Positions 17,423 through 26,186 of a stretch of 64,000 bases of DNA are shown piece by piece. Both the position numbers and the translations under genes were made by a program. Below the pieces are notes generated by a model. It worked only from the letters and a program-made list of their open reading frames with translations, made no database searches and was not told the origin of the DNA. Each line of letters opens with the position of its first letter. Positions within the stretch are counted from its first letter, which is position 1. The DNA comes from Sulfuriferula plumbiphila (GTDB taxonomy: Bacteria; Pseudomonadota; Gammaproteobacteria; Burkholderiales; Sulfuriferulaceae). The stretch spans positions 2,792,585-2,856,584 of the forward strand of contig NZ_AP021884.1 of the NCBI RefSeq assembly GCF_009938015.1, in the 5' to 3' direction.

Positions 17423-18544
17423 TTATAAAAATAATGTCAGCACGCCGGTATAGCCGTACAGACGGTCATGCGAAATCTCGCCATTGGCAAAAAAACCTAC
17501 CAGCGGAAACTCACCCAGCACCTCGCGGATCAGCTTGAGCTCAACCGAATCTGCGCCGAACAAACCCGCGCCACGTCCCAGACAGGAATAATACACTGCC
17601 CCGCGGGGTGTTGCTGTCAATGCCTGTTTAAGCTCGTTGAGCATACGCAGCATGTCCTCGCGCGCGGCGCTGGCATCACGGCGACAAAATACCACCTCGC
17701 CCTGGGCTGGCACCACCTCGCTGATAGCGACGAGGCGCTCATTCGTGTCAGCGCCAATCAGGTTGCGCACCAGGTAGTCGCCCGTATCTGAGCCGGAAAC
17801 CGTGAGTGCAGCAAAAATATAGCCCGCGGCACGACTCAGGTCACGTGCCAGGATTTCGCCAATATCTTCATTGAGCACATCCAGCGCGGGACGGCCATCC
17901 AGGGAGATAAGAATGTTTTCGTGGCTGGCCGTGACCTGATGCGGCGCCGCAATCGGCGTAACCCCCTGGGTGAGGCGCGTCATCACCGGAACCTGGTCGC
18001 CGAACATCACCCCGGACAAGCCGCCATGCACCACGGCATCCGCCACCTGTTGCGACTGAAAGCGCGAGCTGGTAATGCCGCCAGTGACAAAGCCGCTCTG
18101 CATTCGCGCCGCCAGCGCCTCGACCAGATCGGGCACCTCGATATTGCGTGCATCGCCATGCACCAGCGCATAGTGCGCAGGCCGCCCCCCCACTTCGAAT
18201 CCGCCTGCCTGTTCGCTTAGCTGCGCGAGTTCGGTCACGTTGCCGAACACACGGAAGCTGTGCGCAGGAAATTCGCCCAGCATCACCGCCATGGCCGACT
18301 CGTCCAGATATTCCTGCGCCGTCGCGCACACACCAATCCCCACCGATCCCACCCAGTGCGCCACACCGCTATGCACACGCAGATAGTCAAGAATATCCGG
18401 CAGCCGGTTGGCATACAGGTCGGTCACGTACACAAAGCCCAGATTGGCTGCTGCCGGCACTGGCTGCAATCCACGCAAACACGCCTCGGCAGCCTCCATC
18501 CATTGCCCGAGACCGGAATGGGCATAACGGAACGGGGTGCTCAT
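17423..18544 (-). CDS. FIST domain sensory protein
   Basis: A 373-residue soluble protein with FIST N and FIST C domains, a sensory module thought to bind small ligands such as amino acids. FVYVTDLYANRLPDIL and WVGSVGIGVCATAQEYLD belong to the N-domain. PRGAVYYSCLGRGAGLFG and the C-terminal GFFANGEISHDRLYGYTGVL are the FIST C hallmarks. It has no output domain and would signal through partners. Its ATG overlaps the stop of the upstream nuclease gene as ATGA. Confidence 0.88.
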   Translation of the reverse strand: MSTPFRYAHSGLGQWMEAAEACLRGLQPVPAAANLGFVYVTDLYANRLPDILDYLRVHSGVAHWVGSVGIGVCATAQEYLDESAMAVMLGEFPAHSFRVFGNVTELAQLSEQAGGFEVGGRPAHYALVHGDARNIEVPDLVEALAARMQSGFVTGGITSSRFQSQQVADAVVHGGLSGVMFGDQVPVMTRLTQGVTPIAAPHQVTASHENILISLDGRPALDVLNEDIGEILARDLSRAAGYIFAALTVSGSDTGDYLVRNLIGADTNERLVAISEVVPAQGEVVFCRRDASAAREDMLRMLNELKQALTATPRGAVYYSCLGRGAGLFGADSVELKLIREVLGEFPLVGFFANGEISHDRLYGYTGVLTLFL

Positions 18545-19221
18545 GCCCGCGTCCCCGGCCAGTGCGCGTCGAGCACCCGGCGCATACGCCCGGCCGCCTG
18601 CGGCGTGATGCCTGCAACCCCGGCCAGGGCATCCACGCTGGCGGCAAATACTGCAGCCGCGCTGCCAAAACGATCGAGCAGTGCGCGCGCCATACCCTCG
18701 TTGATGCCAGGCAAGCCCTCCACCAGGTAGCGCTGGCCATTCACCGGATCAAACGGCTTGCCGTTGCGCATCACAATCGGATGGCCGATGCCGTGCTGTG
18801 CCTGCCTGGCCATGGTGTACATCAGCTCGGCGCTGAATTCGGCACCGGGGCTGGGCACCAGCGGCACGCCTGCGCCTATGGTAAGCCAGGCGATGGCCTC
18901 GCGAATCACCAGCGGGTCGGTATGAAAACGCCCGCCGTAGAGGTCGCCCTCGATAATGTAAACCGGCTGATCGAAGCTGGATTTGAGCTTGCCCACCTCG
19001 CCAAACAGGCGCTTGTCCATAACCGCCAGACTGAAATCGGTAGCGGATTTGCGCTCCACCACCACGCCGCCGCCGAGATCATAGTCGCCGCAATCGAGCT
19101 CGCCGGACTGGGTCGCCAGCCCCCTGAAATTACCCGGATAAGTCTGCCAGTGCCTGAGCACCGGGCCGTTATCTTCTCGGGGGTGGAAAGTGATGGAAAC
19201 AGGGGTATCGCTCATAGTCAT
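18541..19221 (-). CDS. ERCC4-type nuclease with helix-hairpin-helix
   Basis: A 226-residue protein of the XPF/ERCC4 nuclease family. The active-site signature is seen as VVVERKSATDFSLAVMDKRL (the ERKxxxD motif), preceded by GDYDLGGG. A C-terminal helix-hairpin-helix pair covers LVEGLPGINEGMARALLDRFG and VAGITPQAAGRM. In archaea and eukaryotes this family cuts branched DNA; bacterial members are less studied. There is no helicase domain. It is coupled to the FIST gene by an ATGA overlap, an odd partnership. A start at the second Met (19215) is also possible. Confidence 0.83.
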   Translation of the reverse strand: MTMSDTPVSITFHPREDNGPVLRHWQTYPGNFRGLATQSGELDCGDYDLGGGVVVERKSATDFSLAVMDKRLFGEVGKLKSSFDQPVYIIEGDLYGGRFHTDPLVIREAIAWLTIGAGVPLVPSPGAEFSAELMYTMARQAQHGIGHPIVMRNGKPFDPVNGQRYLVEGLPGINEGMARALLDRFGSAAAVFAASVDALAGVAGITPQAAGRMRRVLDAHWPGTRA

Positions 19222-19261
19222 TGTTAACCGTGCAGTTTGAAAATAATGTCACTATAACGCG

Positions 19262-19825
19262 TCAGAAGGAAGACCCCGGCTGCTGCAAAAAAACCAGCTC
19301 TTCTGCTGTGCTGGCGCGACCAAGAACGGCATTGCGATGAGGAAAACGCCCAAAGCGGGCGATCACGTCATGGTGCAGGTACGCATAGCGCACCCCTTCC
19401 GCCATGTCTTCGGCGTCGCGCAGGGTTTCAAACAGGGAAATCGAATATAACTGATCTTCCAGCATCTCGCTGTGTTCGAAAGGCAGATAGACAAACATGC
19501 GCTGGCGCGGAGTCAGCGCCTGATCCAGGCCCTGCGCAATGATCCCGCGGGCGATTTCCCGCGCTTGCGCATCGGTGGCAAAAGCCTGGGGCGTTGCGCG
19601 AAACAGGTTGCGCGGGAACTGGTCGAGCAGAAGCACCAGCGCCAGACTGGCTGGGGCGGATTCCAGCCAGTCAGCGAGCTGCCCTGCCGCCGCTGCCTGA
19701 TAATCCTCCATGAATTCATCGCGCATCAGCTCATCGACCGGTTCATCCTTGCCGAACCAGCGCCGCTGCTGCGCCCGGGCATCGCCCCCGAACCAGAAAG
19801 ACAGGATTTGTCGCGCACTGTGCAT
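19262..19825 (-). CDS. DUF924 family protein
   Basis: A 187-residue all-helical protein with the DUF924 pattern: ILSFWFGGDARAQQRRWFGKDEP at the start, LLDQFPRNLFRATPQAFATD in the middle, and FVYLPFEHSEMLEDQ, then RFGRFPHRNAVLGR at the end. The fold is TPR-like and the function unknown. The ATG at 19825 fits the family start; the open frame extends far upstream without coding character. It is the first gene of the minus-strand run that ends with the GGDEF/EAL gene. Confidence 0.88.
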   Translation of the reverse strand: MHSARQILSFWFGGDARAQQRRWFGKDEPVDELMRDEFMEDYQAAAAGQLADWLESAPASLALVLLLDQFPRNLFRATPQAFATDAQAREIARGIIAQGLDQALTPRQRMFVYLPFEHSEMLEDQLYSISLFETLRDAEDMAEGVRYAYLHHDVIARFGRFPHRNAVLGRASTAEELVFLQQPGSSF

Positions 19826-19915
19826 GATGCTTGAAACTGGCCAGTATAAACACCTGCCAAGTGTGCGTGAAAGCGCGGGCATGAACAAGCTCGGCCGCGG
19901 GTGGTCCATATAACC

Positions 19916-20353
19916 ATGATGCTGGATAAACCCATATCCCTGTTGCGCGTTGCCCTGTTCATGCTGACAGTCGTACCAGCAATGGCCGCCGACTTCGACC
20001 CCACTGGCCCCAGAGTGGAATGGTTTGGCCAGATCACTGCCCATTATCGCGCGGATACCGATACCTGCTTTGAATTGAACGGTCCTTACGACGCCTATGG
20101 CACATTGCAGGCAGACGCAACAGGCCAGTTCAGGACCTGCGCTTTCGGTTACTATGATCCCGCCATATTTGCGCCGGGGCGCTGGCTGAAAATCACCGGC
20201 ACCCTGCAGGCAGGCGCTGTGCGGGTGGGCCTGCCGCTGGTGCTGGGCGCGCAATTAGTGCTCACCAGCCGCCCGTTGCCGCCACCCCGGCCATATTGGC
20301 GCGATCCCTGGTACGGTTCCTGGTACCCACACCACCCTGCCTATTGGTGGTAG
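19916..20353 (+). CDS. Slp-like periplasmic/outer-membrane protein with aromatic tail
   Basis: A 145-residue exported protein. Residues 1-25 are a signal peptide (SLLRVALFMLTVVPAMAADF). No lipobox cysteine follows, unlike classical Slp lipoproteins. The body resembles Slp: VEWFGQITAHYRADTDTCFE and GYYDPAIFAPGRWLKITGTL. The end is rich in Pro, Trp, Tyr and His (PYWRDPWYGSWYPHHPAYWW). Slp proteins respond to stationary phase or acid in enterics; the role here is unknown. It diverges from the DUF924 gene with about 90 bases between starts. Confidence 0.68.
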   Translation: MMLDKPISLLRVALFMLTVVPAMAADFDPTGPRVEWFGQITAHYRADTDTCFELNGPYDAYGTLQADATGQFRTCAFGYYDPAIFAPGRWLKITGTLQAGAVRVGLPLVLGAQLVLTSRPLPPPRPYWRDPWYGSWYPHHPAYWW

Positions 20354-20386
20354 GCTATTGCCCTCTCCCTGTTTGCTGCCTTCACT

Positions 20387-20605
20387 ATGAAACCGCTCGA
20401 TCAATACGACCTCGACGAACTCAAACTTGTCTACCTCTGCCTGCACGCCGCGCTGCCAGGCAACCTGCAACTGATGGATTCCGAATTGCTACAGGACTTG
20501 CAAACCCATCTGCAACGGATGGCTGGCGCAGCTGACGTAGACGTATCCCACCACGCGCAGTGGGCGACCTGGCTCAACAATGGCGTAGTGTTGAAGCGTG
20601 TGTAG
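20387..20605 (+). CDS. Small hypothetical protein preceding the thioredoxin-like gene
   Basis: A 72-residue acidic, helical protein (LDQYDLDELKLVYLCLHAAL at the start) with no membrane segment or known motif. It ends seven bases before the thioredoxin-like gene on the same strand, suggesting one transcript. I do not recognise it. Codon use looks like the neighbours, and no other gene competes for the space. Confidence 0.6.
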   Translation: MKPLDQYDLDELKLVYLCLHAALPGNLQLMDSELLQDLQTHLQRMAGAADVDVSHHAQWATWLNNGVVLKRV

Positions 20606-20611
20606 ACGATC

Positions 20612-21475
20612 ATGACAGACTCCCGTTTTGTATTTGACGCCAGCCGCGATAATTTCCCCCAACTGGTGCTGGGTAATTCTGAAAAAGGCCCGGTCATGGT
20701 GCATTTCTGGACACCCAAGGCTGGCCCCTGCATGCTGCTGATGCCGCGCCTGGTCAAGCTCACCGCTGAGTACAGCGGCAAATTCCTGCTGGTCATGGCC
20801 AACACCGACGAACTCGCTCACATCACCCGCCAATACGGCGTCACCAGCGTACCCACGGTGAAGTTTTTCCGCCATGGCCAGGTCGTCCACACCATCCACG
20901 GCGCTGATCCTGATGCCGAATTCCGCAAGGTGCTGGACCGCTTCATCGCCAGGGACAACGACGCCATCCACGTGCGTGCCCTCGCCAGCCAGCAGCGAGG
21001 CGACGTCCAATCCGCGCGCATGTTGCTGGTGGAGGCAGCACTTGCCGACCCGGACAACCCGCGCATTCCTGCTGATCTGGCAAAGCTGCTGATGTCCGGT
21101 GGCGAGTTGCAACAGGCGCACGACCTGCTCACCGCGCTACCCCTGGCGCTGCGCGAGGATACTGAAATCAGCCGGCTGGTTACCCATCTCGGTTTCATCC
21201 TCGCTGCACACGCTGCCCCCGCGCCCGCTGATCTGATGCAACGCATTCAACATGACGCCAATGACCTGGAAGCACGCTACCAGCTCGCCGCATTGCGCCT
21301 GGTGGCGGACGATATGGATCCCGCCATGGCCGAGCTTCTGGAAATCGTCCGCCGCGACCGCAGCTTTCGTCAGGATATTGGCCGGCGCGGCCTGGTGAGT
21401 CTGTTTGATCTGCTGGGTGCCACGCATCCGCTCACCGCACAATACCGCCCCCTGCTCGTCAACGCATTGCACTGA
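20612..21475 (+). CDS. Thioredoxin-fold protein with TPR-like tail (CnoX/YbbN-like)
   Basis: A 287-residue protein: a thioredoxin fold (residues 10-110) then a helical tail like that of CnoX/YbbN, a chaperedoxin that holds proteins under bleach stress and hands them to GroEL. The usual WCGPC site reads KAGPC, with alanine at position 37 and only C40 left, so it cannot be a normal disulphide reductase. The cis-proline loop (TSVPTVKFFRHGQ) is kept. The tail contains QQRGDVQSARMLLVEAALAD and repeats of this kind. It lies in a row with the SemiSWEET and DUF3025 genes. Confidence 0.83.
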   Translation: MTDSRFVFDASRDNFPQLVLGNSEKGPVMVHFWTPKAGPCMLLMPRLVKLTAEYSGKFLLVMANTDELAHITRQYGVTSVPTVKFFRHGQVVHTIHGADPDAEFRKVLDRFIARDNDAIHVRALASQQRGDVQSARMLLVEAALADPDNPRIPADLAKLLMSGGELQQAHDLLTALPLALREDTEISRLVTHLGFILAAHAAPAPADLMQRIQHDANDLEARYQLAALRLVADDMDPAMAELLEIVRRDRSFRQDIGRRGLVSLFDLLGATHPLTAQYRPLLVNALH

Positions 21476-21479
21476 AATC

Positions 21480-21737
21480 ATGCGCACACATGACTGGATC
21501 GGCCTGCTGGCCGGTACGCTTACTACCATCGCCTTTATCCCGCAAGTCATCAAAATTTGGCGCAGCAAAAAAGCCGACGACATTTCCATCAGCATGTTCC
21601 TGATTTTTACCGCGGGCGTGGCGCTGTGGATGGTATTCGGCATTCAGACCGGCTCGCTGCCAGTCACGCTGGCCAACGCTGTCACCATGGTGCTGGCACT
21701 TGTCATCCTGATACTGAAGTACCACTATCGAAAATAA
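21480..21737 (+). CDS. SemiSWEET family sugar transporter (PQ-loop/MtN3)
   Basis: An 85-residue membrane protein with three helices, the bacterial half-unit of SWEET sugar transporters, working as a homodimer. The PQ motif is in TLTTIAFIPQVIKIWRSKKA, and SISMFLIFTAGVALWMVFGI is helix two. The ATG at 21480 lies five bases after the thioredoxin-like gene. The cargo cannot be told from sequence. Confidence 0.9.
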   Translation: MRTHDWIGLLAGTLTTIAFIPQVIKIWRSKKADDISISMFLIFTAGVALWMVFGIQTGSLPVTLANAVTMVLALVILILKYHYRK

Positions 21738-21864
21738 CACGCTGCCCTGGCTGCCGGACTGGCCGGCCAGTTCAGCGCTATTTGATTCGCTGCTGCCGCT
21801 GCCGAAGGAGCTAAGCGCGGCCAGGTGCTGGCCGGACGCGGCCACACTCACCCGGCACGCTGCC

Positions 21865-22530
21865 GTGCGCGGCGTGGTCAACGCCAGCGGGCTGCCCGTT
21901 CACTTTGTATCCGGGCCTGCCACCGACCCGGCACTGGCTTACGAAATCAATATCCACAACAGCGGCGCTGTCGCCACCCGCAGCGACAACTGGCACGACT
22001 TCTTCAACGCGCTGGTGTGGCTCGGCTGGCCGCACACCAAGGCTGCGCTCAATGCATTGCACATCCGCGCCGGAGTGACAGCCGTGCGCAGCCGTTTGCG
22101 TGACACCCTCACCCTGCTCGACGAGAGTGGTGTGGTGGTAGCCTGCGCCGAGCCTGCATTGTGGGATAATTTGACGCGTGCCGACTGGCACACCCTGTTT
22201 GTCCTGCAACGCGCCAAAGTGCGCGCCGCCATGCGCTTCTATCTGATTGGCCATGCACTCCATGAAAAAGCGCTCGCCCCCTATCCGTCGATGACCGGCA
22301 AGTGCGTGCAGATAACGGTGACGGAGGATTTTTTTGCGCTGGATACCATGCAGCAGCGCACACAACTGGACGCCATGCTGGCGCAGCAGCTACTGGCAGC
22401 CCCGCCGCAAACACCGGCGCAGTTTCCGCCACTGCCGCTACTGGGTATTCCTGGCGTGACGCCGGCCAGCGAGCATCCGGATTTTTACGCCAATACCCGG
22501 ATTTTTCGCCCGCCGCGGATGATTATTTAA
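21865..22530 (+). CDS. DUF3025 family protein
   Basis: A DUF3025 protein: AYEINIHNSGAVATRSDNWH, then DFFNALVWLGWPHTKAALN, and a central FYLIGHALHEKALAPYPSMT are the family landmarks. The function is unknown. The coordinates start from the first in-frame GTG, which would give 221 residues and cut off the usual N-terminus. Family-like sequence (LPWLPDWPASSALFDSLLP) continues in frame upstream to about 21727, inside the end of the SemiSWEET gene, with no ATG, GTG or TTG there. Translation may begin at ATC or CTG, or by coupling. Confidence 0.85.
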   Translation: MRGVVNASGLPVHFVSGPATDPALAYEINIHNSGAVATRSDNWHDFFNALVWLGWPHTKAALNALHIRAGVTAVRSRLRDTLTLLDESGVVVACAEPALWDNLTRADWHTLFVLQRAKVRAAMRFYLIGHALHEKALAPYPSMTGKCVQITVTEDFFALDTMQQRTQLDAMLAQQLLAAPPQTPAQFPPLPLLGIPGVTPASEHPDFYANTRIFRPPRMII

Positions 22531-22827
22531 TCCCGGATTGTCCGCTAGAGCAGTCCAAGGAATAGTGCCGCGACGAGCACAGCACGCACGTCGGAAATCT
22601 TTACACCTGGTGCCCATATCTGCCTGTAAGCAACAGCAAATTATCATTAAATCAGCAACATAATACAAGTTGCACGATTCTTGCGTAGACATCCAGAGTC
22701 AGCTCAATAACAGTAGTGCGGTTCTTGCACCTGTGCTTTAACTTGCCCTGGCAGCACGTTAGTAATCTTCCGCTGCCGGGCGAAACCTTAATGATGCATA
22801 ACGCATAACGATTTAGGAGTGTATGTG
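22531..22827. other. AT-rich intergenic region upstream of the PEP-CTERM gene
   Basis: This 297-base gap is clearly AT-richer than its surroundings and carries no credible open frame. It holds a sigma-54-like site at 22670-22685 and the ribosome-binding site AGGAG at 22815. I see no hairpin typical of a terminator for the DUF3025 gene. Confidence 0.5.
22670..22685 (+). promoter_or_regulatory. Candidate sigma-54 promoter before the PEP-CTERM gene
   Basis: The sequence TTGCACGATTCTTGCG matches the sigma-54 consensus TGGCACG-N4-TTGC at all fixed positions except the second base (T for G), with the exact four-base spacing. It lies about 143 bases before the ATG at 22828. PEP-CTERM genes are often controlled by sigma-54 with the PrsK/PrsR pair, which supports the reading, but the GG at -24 is normally strongly conserved, so this may be weak or coincidental. 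Confidence 0.4.
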
Positions 22828-23670
22828 ATGAAAACAGCAAAATACCTGCCGGTACTGTCCTTGGCAGTGATCGGAGCGCTGTACGGCGCCTCCCCGGCAT
22901 GGGCGGCACCATTTCTGGGTTCGGCGCAAAATTTCGCGGTACTGGGTGCATCGACGGTGACCAATACCGGTTCGACTACCATCAACGGAGATCTCGGTCT
23001 CTACCCAGGCAGTTCGATCACCGGGCTGGGTAGCATCACCCTCACAGGAACGGTACACCAGACTGATGCGGTCGCGCAGCAGGCTCAGAGTGATTCCCTC
23101 ACTGCGTACGCGACTCTTTTTAATCTGCCGTTCACCAGCAACCTGACTGGCCAGGATCTGGGTACAGTGGGTACGCTGGCGCCAGGCGTCTATAAATTCA
23201 ACTCGTCGGCTCAGTTGACGGGAACCCTCACACTCGACGCCCAAAACGATCCCAATGCACTCTTCGTGTTCCAGATCGGGAGCGCGCTCACGACCGCAAG
23301 CAGCTCGGTTGTCAGCGTGCTCAATGGCAGTGCAAACGACGGCGTGTTTTGGCAGGTCGGCAGCTCCGCGACTCTGGGTACCAGCACGCTGTTCGCAGGA
23401 AATATTCTCGCGGATCAGAGCGTCACCCTGAATACCACTGCAAAGATTCTGTGCGGTAGGGCCATCGCACTCAATGCTGCGGTGACAATGGATACCAACA
23501 CCATCTCCAACGATTGCATCGGCGCCGGCGCCATCGGCAGCGGACGCAACGACTACGGCAGCGCCGGCTTCAGCAACGGCGGTGGCCAGACCGTTCCCGA
23601 GCCGGCCACGCTGGCACTGCTGGGACTCGGATTCGCGGGACTCGGATTTAGTCGACGTCGGCTCGGTTGA
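22828..23670 (+). CDS. DUF3494 ice-binding-like protein with PEP-CTERM sorting signal
   Basis: A 280-residue secreted protein. It has a signal peptide ([21 protein letters not shown]), then a DUF3494 beta-solenoid domain with [33 protein letters not shown], and [15 protein letters not shown] plus a [15 protein letters not shown] stretch. The C-terminus is a PEP-CTERM signal: [19 protein letters not shown] followed by basic residues. DUF3494 proteins bind ice or act as adhesins, and the signal implies exosortase processing and surface display. No exosortase is in the window. The ATG at 22828 has AGGAG eight bases upstream. Confidence 0.92.
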   Translation: MKTAKYLPVLSLAVIGALYGASPAWAAPFLGSAQNFAVLGASTVTNTGSTTINGDLGLYPGSSITGLGSITLTGTVHQTDAVAQQAQSDSLTAYATLFNLPFTSNLTGQDLGTVGTLAPGVYKFNSSAQLTGTLTLDAQNDPNALFVFQIGSALTTASSSVVSVLNGSANDGVFWQVGSSATLGTSTLFAGNILADQSVTLNTTAKILCGRAIALNAAVTMDTNTISNDCIGAGAIGSGRNDYGSAGFSNGGGQTVPEPATLALLGLGFAGLGFSRRRLG

Positions 23671-23694
23671 GATAAACACTCCGCCACGAGACCA

Positions 23695-23714
23695 GCCCTG
23701 CTTCGGCAGGGTTT
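23695..23714 (+). terminator. Terminator of the PEP-CTERM gene
   Basis: A short stem CCCTGC-TTCG-GCAGGG followed by TTT lies about 25 bases after the stop of the PEP-CTERM gene. The UUCG-type loop favours stability, though the T-run is short. The following bases to 23894 contain no gene that I can support. Confidence 0.5.
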
Positions 23715-23894
23715 GGCGTTTGTGCGCCGCTATTGTGGAGCAACCGATGGAAAAATCGCCATGGCGGTAGCCGGTGACGCGCCGATTACAATTAGCAGTC
23801 GTCGGACTAAATATTTCTGGAAAGCCACAGCCTGCAACAGGTTCTGCACAAGATTCAGGCTTTTCCCGTCGGAATCAGCGCGTAGATCCCGGCG

Positions 23895-26135
23895 TTACCG
23901 CACACAATCCACGTAATAAACCGGCCTGCCGCCCACCTCTCCCTTCACCAGCCCGTGAATATCCGTCTCAAAGCCAGGAAAGCGTTCGTTGAAGTCGCGC
24001 GCGAACTTGAGGTAGCGCACGATGGTGGCGTTGAAGCGCTCACCCGGAATCAGCAATGGAATGCCCGGCGGATAGGGGGTCAGCAGTACGCTGGTAATTC
24101 GGCCTTCGAGCTTGTCGATTTCCACCCGGTCGATTTCACGATGCGCCATCCGGGCGAAGGCATCGCTGGGTTTCATGGCCGGCTCCATGTTGGAGAGATA
24201 CATCTCGGTGGTAAGGCGGGCGATGTCGTTGGCCTTGTAGATGCCGTGGATGGCATCGCACAAGTCCTTCAGGCCCATGCGCTCGTAGCGCGGGTATTTG
24301 GCGATAAATTCCGGCAGCACACGCCATAGCGGCTGGTTGCGGTCGTATTCGTCCTTGAACTGCTGCAGCGCGGTCAGCATGGTATTCCAGCGGCCTTTGG
24401 TAATGCCGATGGTGAACATGATGAAGAACGAATACAGGCCGGTTTTTTCCACGATGACGCCATGCTCGGCCAGGTATTTGGTCACGATGGCGGCAGGCAT
24501 GCCGGAGTCGGCAAAGTCGCCGTCCACGTCGAGGCCGGGGGTGATGATGGTGGATTTGATCGGGTCGAGCATGTTAAAGCCCGAGGCAAGGTCACCGAAG
24601 CCATGCCAGCGTTCGTTGGCGCGCAGCACCCAGTCGTCGCGCTCGCCCACCCCTTCTTCGGCCAGGTGTTCCGGCCCCCATACCTTGAACCACCAGGAGT
24701 CGCCGAATTCGGCGTCCACCTTGCGCATGGCGCGGCGGAAATCCAGCGCTTCCATGATGGACTCTTCCACCAGCGCAGTGCCTCCCGGGGGCTCCATCAT
24801 CGATGCCGATACGTCGCAGGAGGCAATGATGGCGTATTGCGGGCTGGTGGAAGTGTGCATCAGATAGGCTTCGTTGAAGATGTCGCGATCCAGAGTGCGC
24901 GTCTCGGAGTCCTGAATCAGGATTTGCGAAGCCTGCGACAATCCGGCCAGCATCTTGTGGGTGGACTGCGTGGCAAAAATCATGGATTCCTTGCAACGCG
25001 GCCGGTCCTTGCCGATGGCGTGCATGCCCTGGTAAAAATCGTGGAAGGTGGCGTGCGGCAGCCAGGCCTCGTCGAAGTGCAGGGTATCGATCTGACCGTC
25101 GAGCATGGATTTGATGGTCTCTACGTTGTAGAGCACGCCATCGTAGGTGCTCTGGGTGATGGTGAGGATGCGCGGCTTGCCTTTGGCGGCACGGGCGAAC
25201 GGGTTGGCGTCGATTTTTTTCTGGATATTTTCAAGCCTGAACTCCTCCAGCGGAATCGGGCCGATGATGCCGTAGTGGTTGCGCGTCGGCGTCAGGAACA
25301 CCGGGATCGCGCCGGTCATGGTGATGGCGTGCAGGATGGACTTGTGGCAATTGCGATCCACCACCACAATATCATCGGACGCAACGGTGGAATGCCACAC
25401 CATCTTGTTGGAGGTGGAGGTGCCGTTGGTGACGAAGAACAGATTATCGGCGTTGAAAATTCGCGCTGCATTGCGCTCTGAAGCCGCTACCGGACCGGTA
25501 TGGTCAAGCAGCTGGCCGAGTTCGTCCACCGCGTTGCAGACATCGGCGCGCAGCATGTTTTCGCCGAAGAACTGGTGGAACATCTGCCCCACCGGGCTTT
25601 TCAGGAAGGCCACACCGCCCGAGTGGCCGGGGCAGTGCCAGGAATACGAGCCATCCGAAGCGTAATGGGTGAGCGCGCGGAAGAACGGCGGTGCCAGTGA
25701 ATCAAGATAGGTTTTTGCCTCGCGCAGGATATGGCGCGCGACGAACTCGGGGGTATCCTCGAACATATGAATGAAACCGTGCAATTCTTTCAGCACATCG
25801 TTGGGGATATGCCGCGAGGTGCGCGTTTCGCCGTACAGGAAAATCGGGATTTCACTGTTGCGGAAACGTATCTCTTCCACAAAGGTGCGTAACTGGGCAA
25901 CGGCCTGGTCGGCCGCATTGGGGGAGGAAAATTCCTCGTCGTCTATCGACAAAATAAAGCACGATGCACGGCTCTGTTGCTGGGCAAAGCTGGACAGGTC
26001 ACCAAAGCTGGTCACCCCCAGCACTTCGGTGCCCTCGTCCTCAATGGCCTTGGCAAGCGCCCGGACACCGAGTCCGCTGGCGTTCTCGGAACGGAAATCC
26101 TCGTCTATGATGACGATGGGAAAACGGAATTTCAT
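23895..26135 (-). CDS. Arginine/lysine/ornithine decarboxylase, PLP-dependent, with wing domain
   Basis: A 746-residue member of the large PLP decarboxylase group that includes AdiA, CadA and SpeC. An N-terminal receiver-like wing domain (FRFPIVIIDEDFRSENASGL) precedes the PLP domain. The PLP lysine is K394 in the ATQSTHKMLAG motif, and HFDEAWLPHATFH carries the cofactor aspartate. The C-terminal domain ends around VYYVDCVR. Which of arginine, lysine or ornithine is used cannot be judged by eye. It follows apbC and dcd on the same strand but is separated from dcd by a strong hairpin. The ribosome-binding site GAGGAG is good. Confidence 0.9.
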   Translation of the reverse strand: MKFRFPIVIIDEDFRSENASGLGVRALAKAIEDEGTEVLGVTSFGDLSSFAQQQSRASCFILSIDDEEFSSPNAADQAVAQLRTFVEEIRFRNSEIPIFLYGETRTSRHIPNDVLKELHGFIHMFEDTPEFVARHILREAKTYLDSLAPPFFRALTHYASDGSYSWHCPGHSGGVAFLKSPVGQMFHQFFGENMLRADVCNAVDELGQLLDHTGPVAASERNAARIFNADNLFFVTNGTSTSNKMVWHSTVASDDIVVVDRNCHKSILHAITMTGAIPVFLTPTRNHYGIIGPIPLEEFRLENIQKKIDANPFARAAKGKPRILTITQSTYDGVLYNVETIKSMLDGQIDTLHFDEAWLPHATFHDFYQGMHAIGKDRPRCKESMIFATQSTHKMLAGLSQASQILIQDSETRTLDRDIFNEAYLMHTSTSPQYAIIASCDVSASMMEPPGGTALVEESIMEALDFRRAMRKVDAEFGDSWWFKVWGPEHLAEEGVGERDDWVLRANERWHGFGDLASGFNMLDPIKSTIITPGLDVDGDFADSGMPAAIVTKYLAEHGVIVEKTGLYSFFIMFTIGITKGRWNTMLTALQQFKDEYDRNQPLWRVLPEFIAKYPRYERMGLKDLCDAIHGIYKANDIARLTTEMYLSNMEPAMKPSDAFARMAHREIDRVEIDKLEGRITSVLLTPYPPGIPLLIPGERFNATIVRYLKFARDFNERFPGFETDIHGLVKGEVGGRPVYYVDCVR

Positions 26136-26186
26136 TACTGGCTCCTCAAGGCCGGCTGCTTAACAACGGCACGGACATAAACAATT

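Noticed and set aside
24462-25481. 339-residue plus-strand frame inside the decarboxylase gene
   Set aside because: Antisense shadow of a recognised PLP enzyme.
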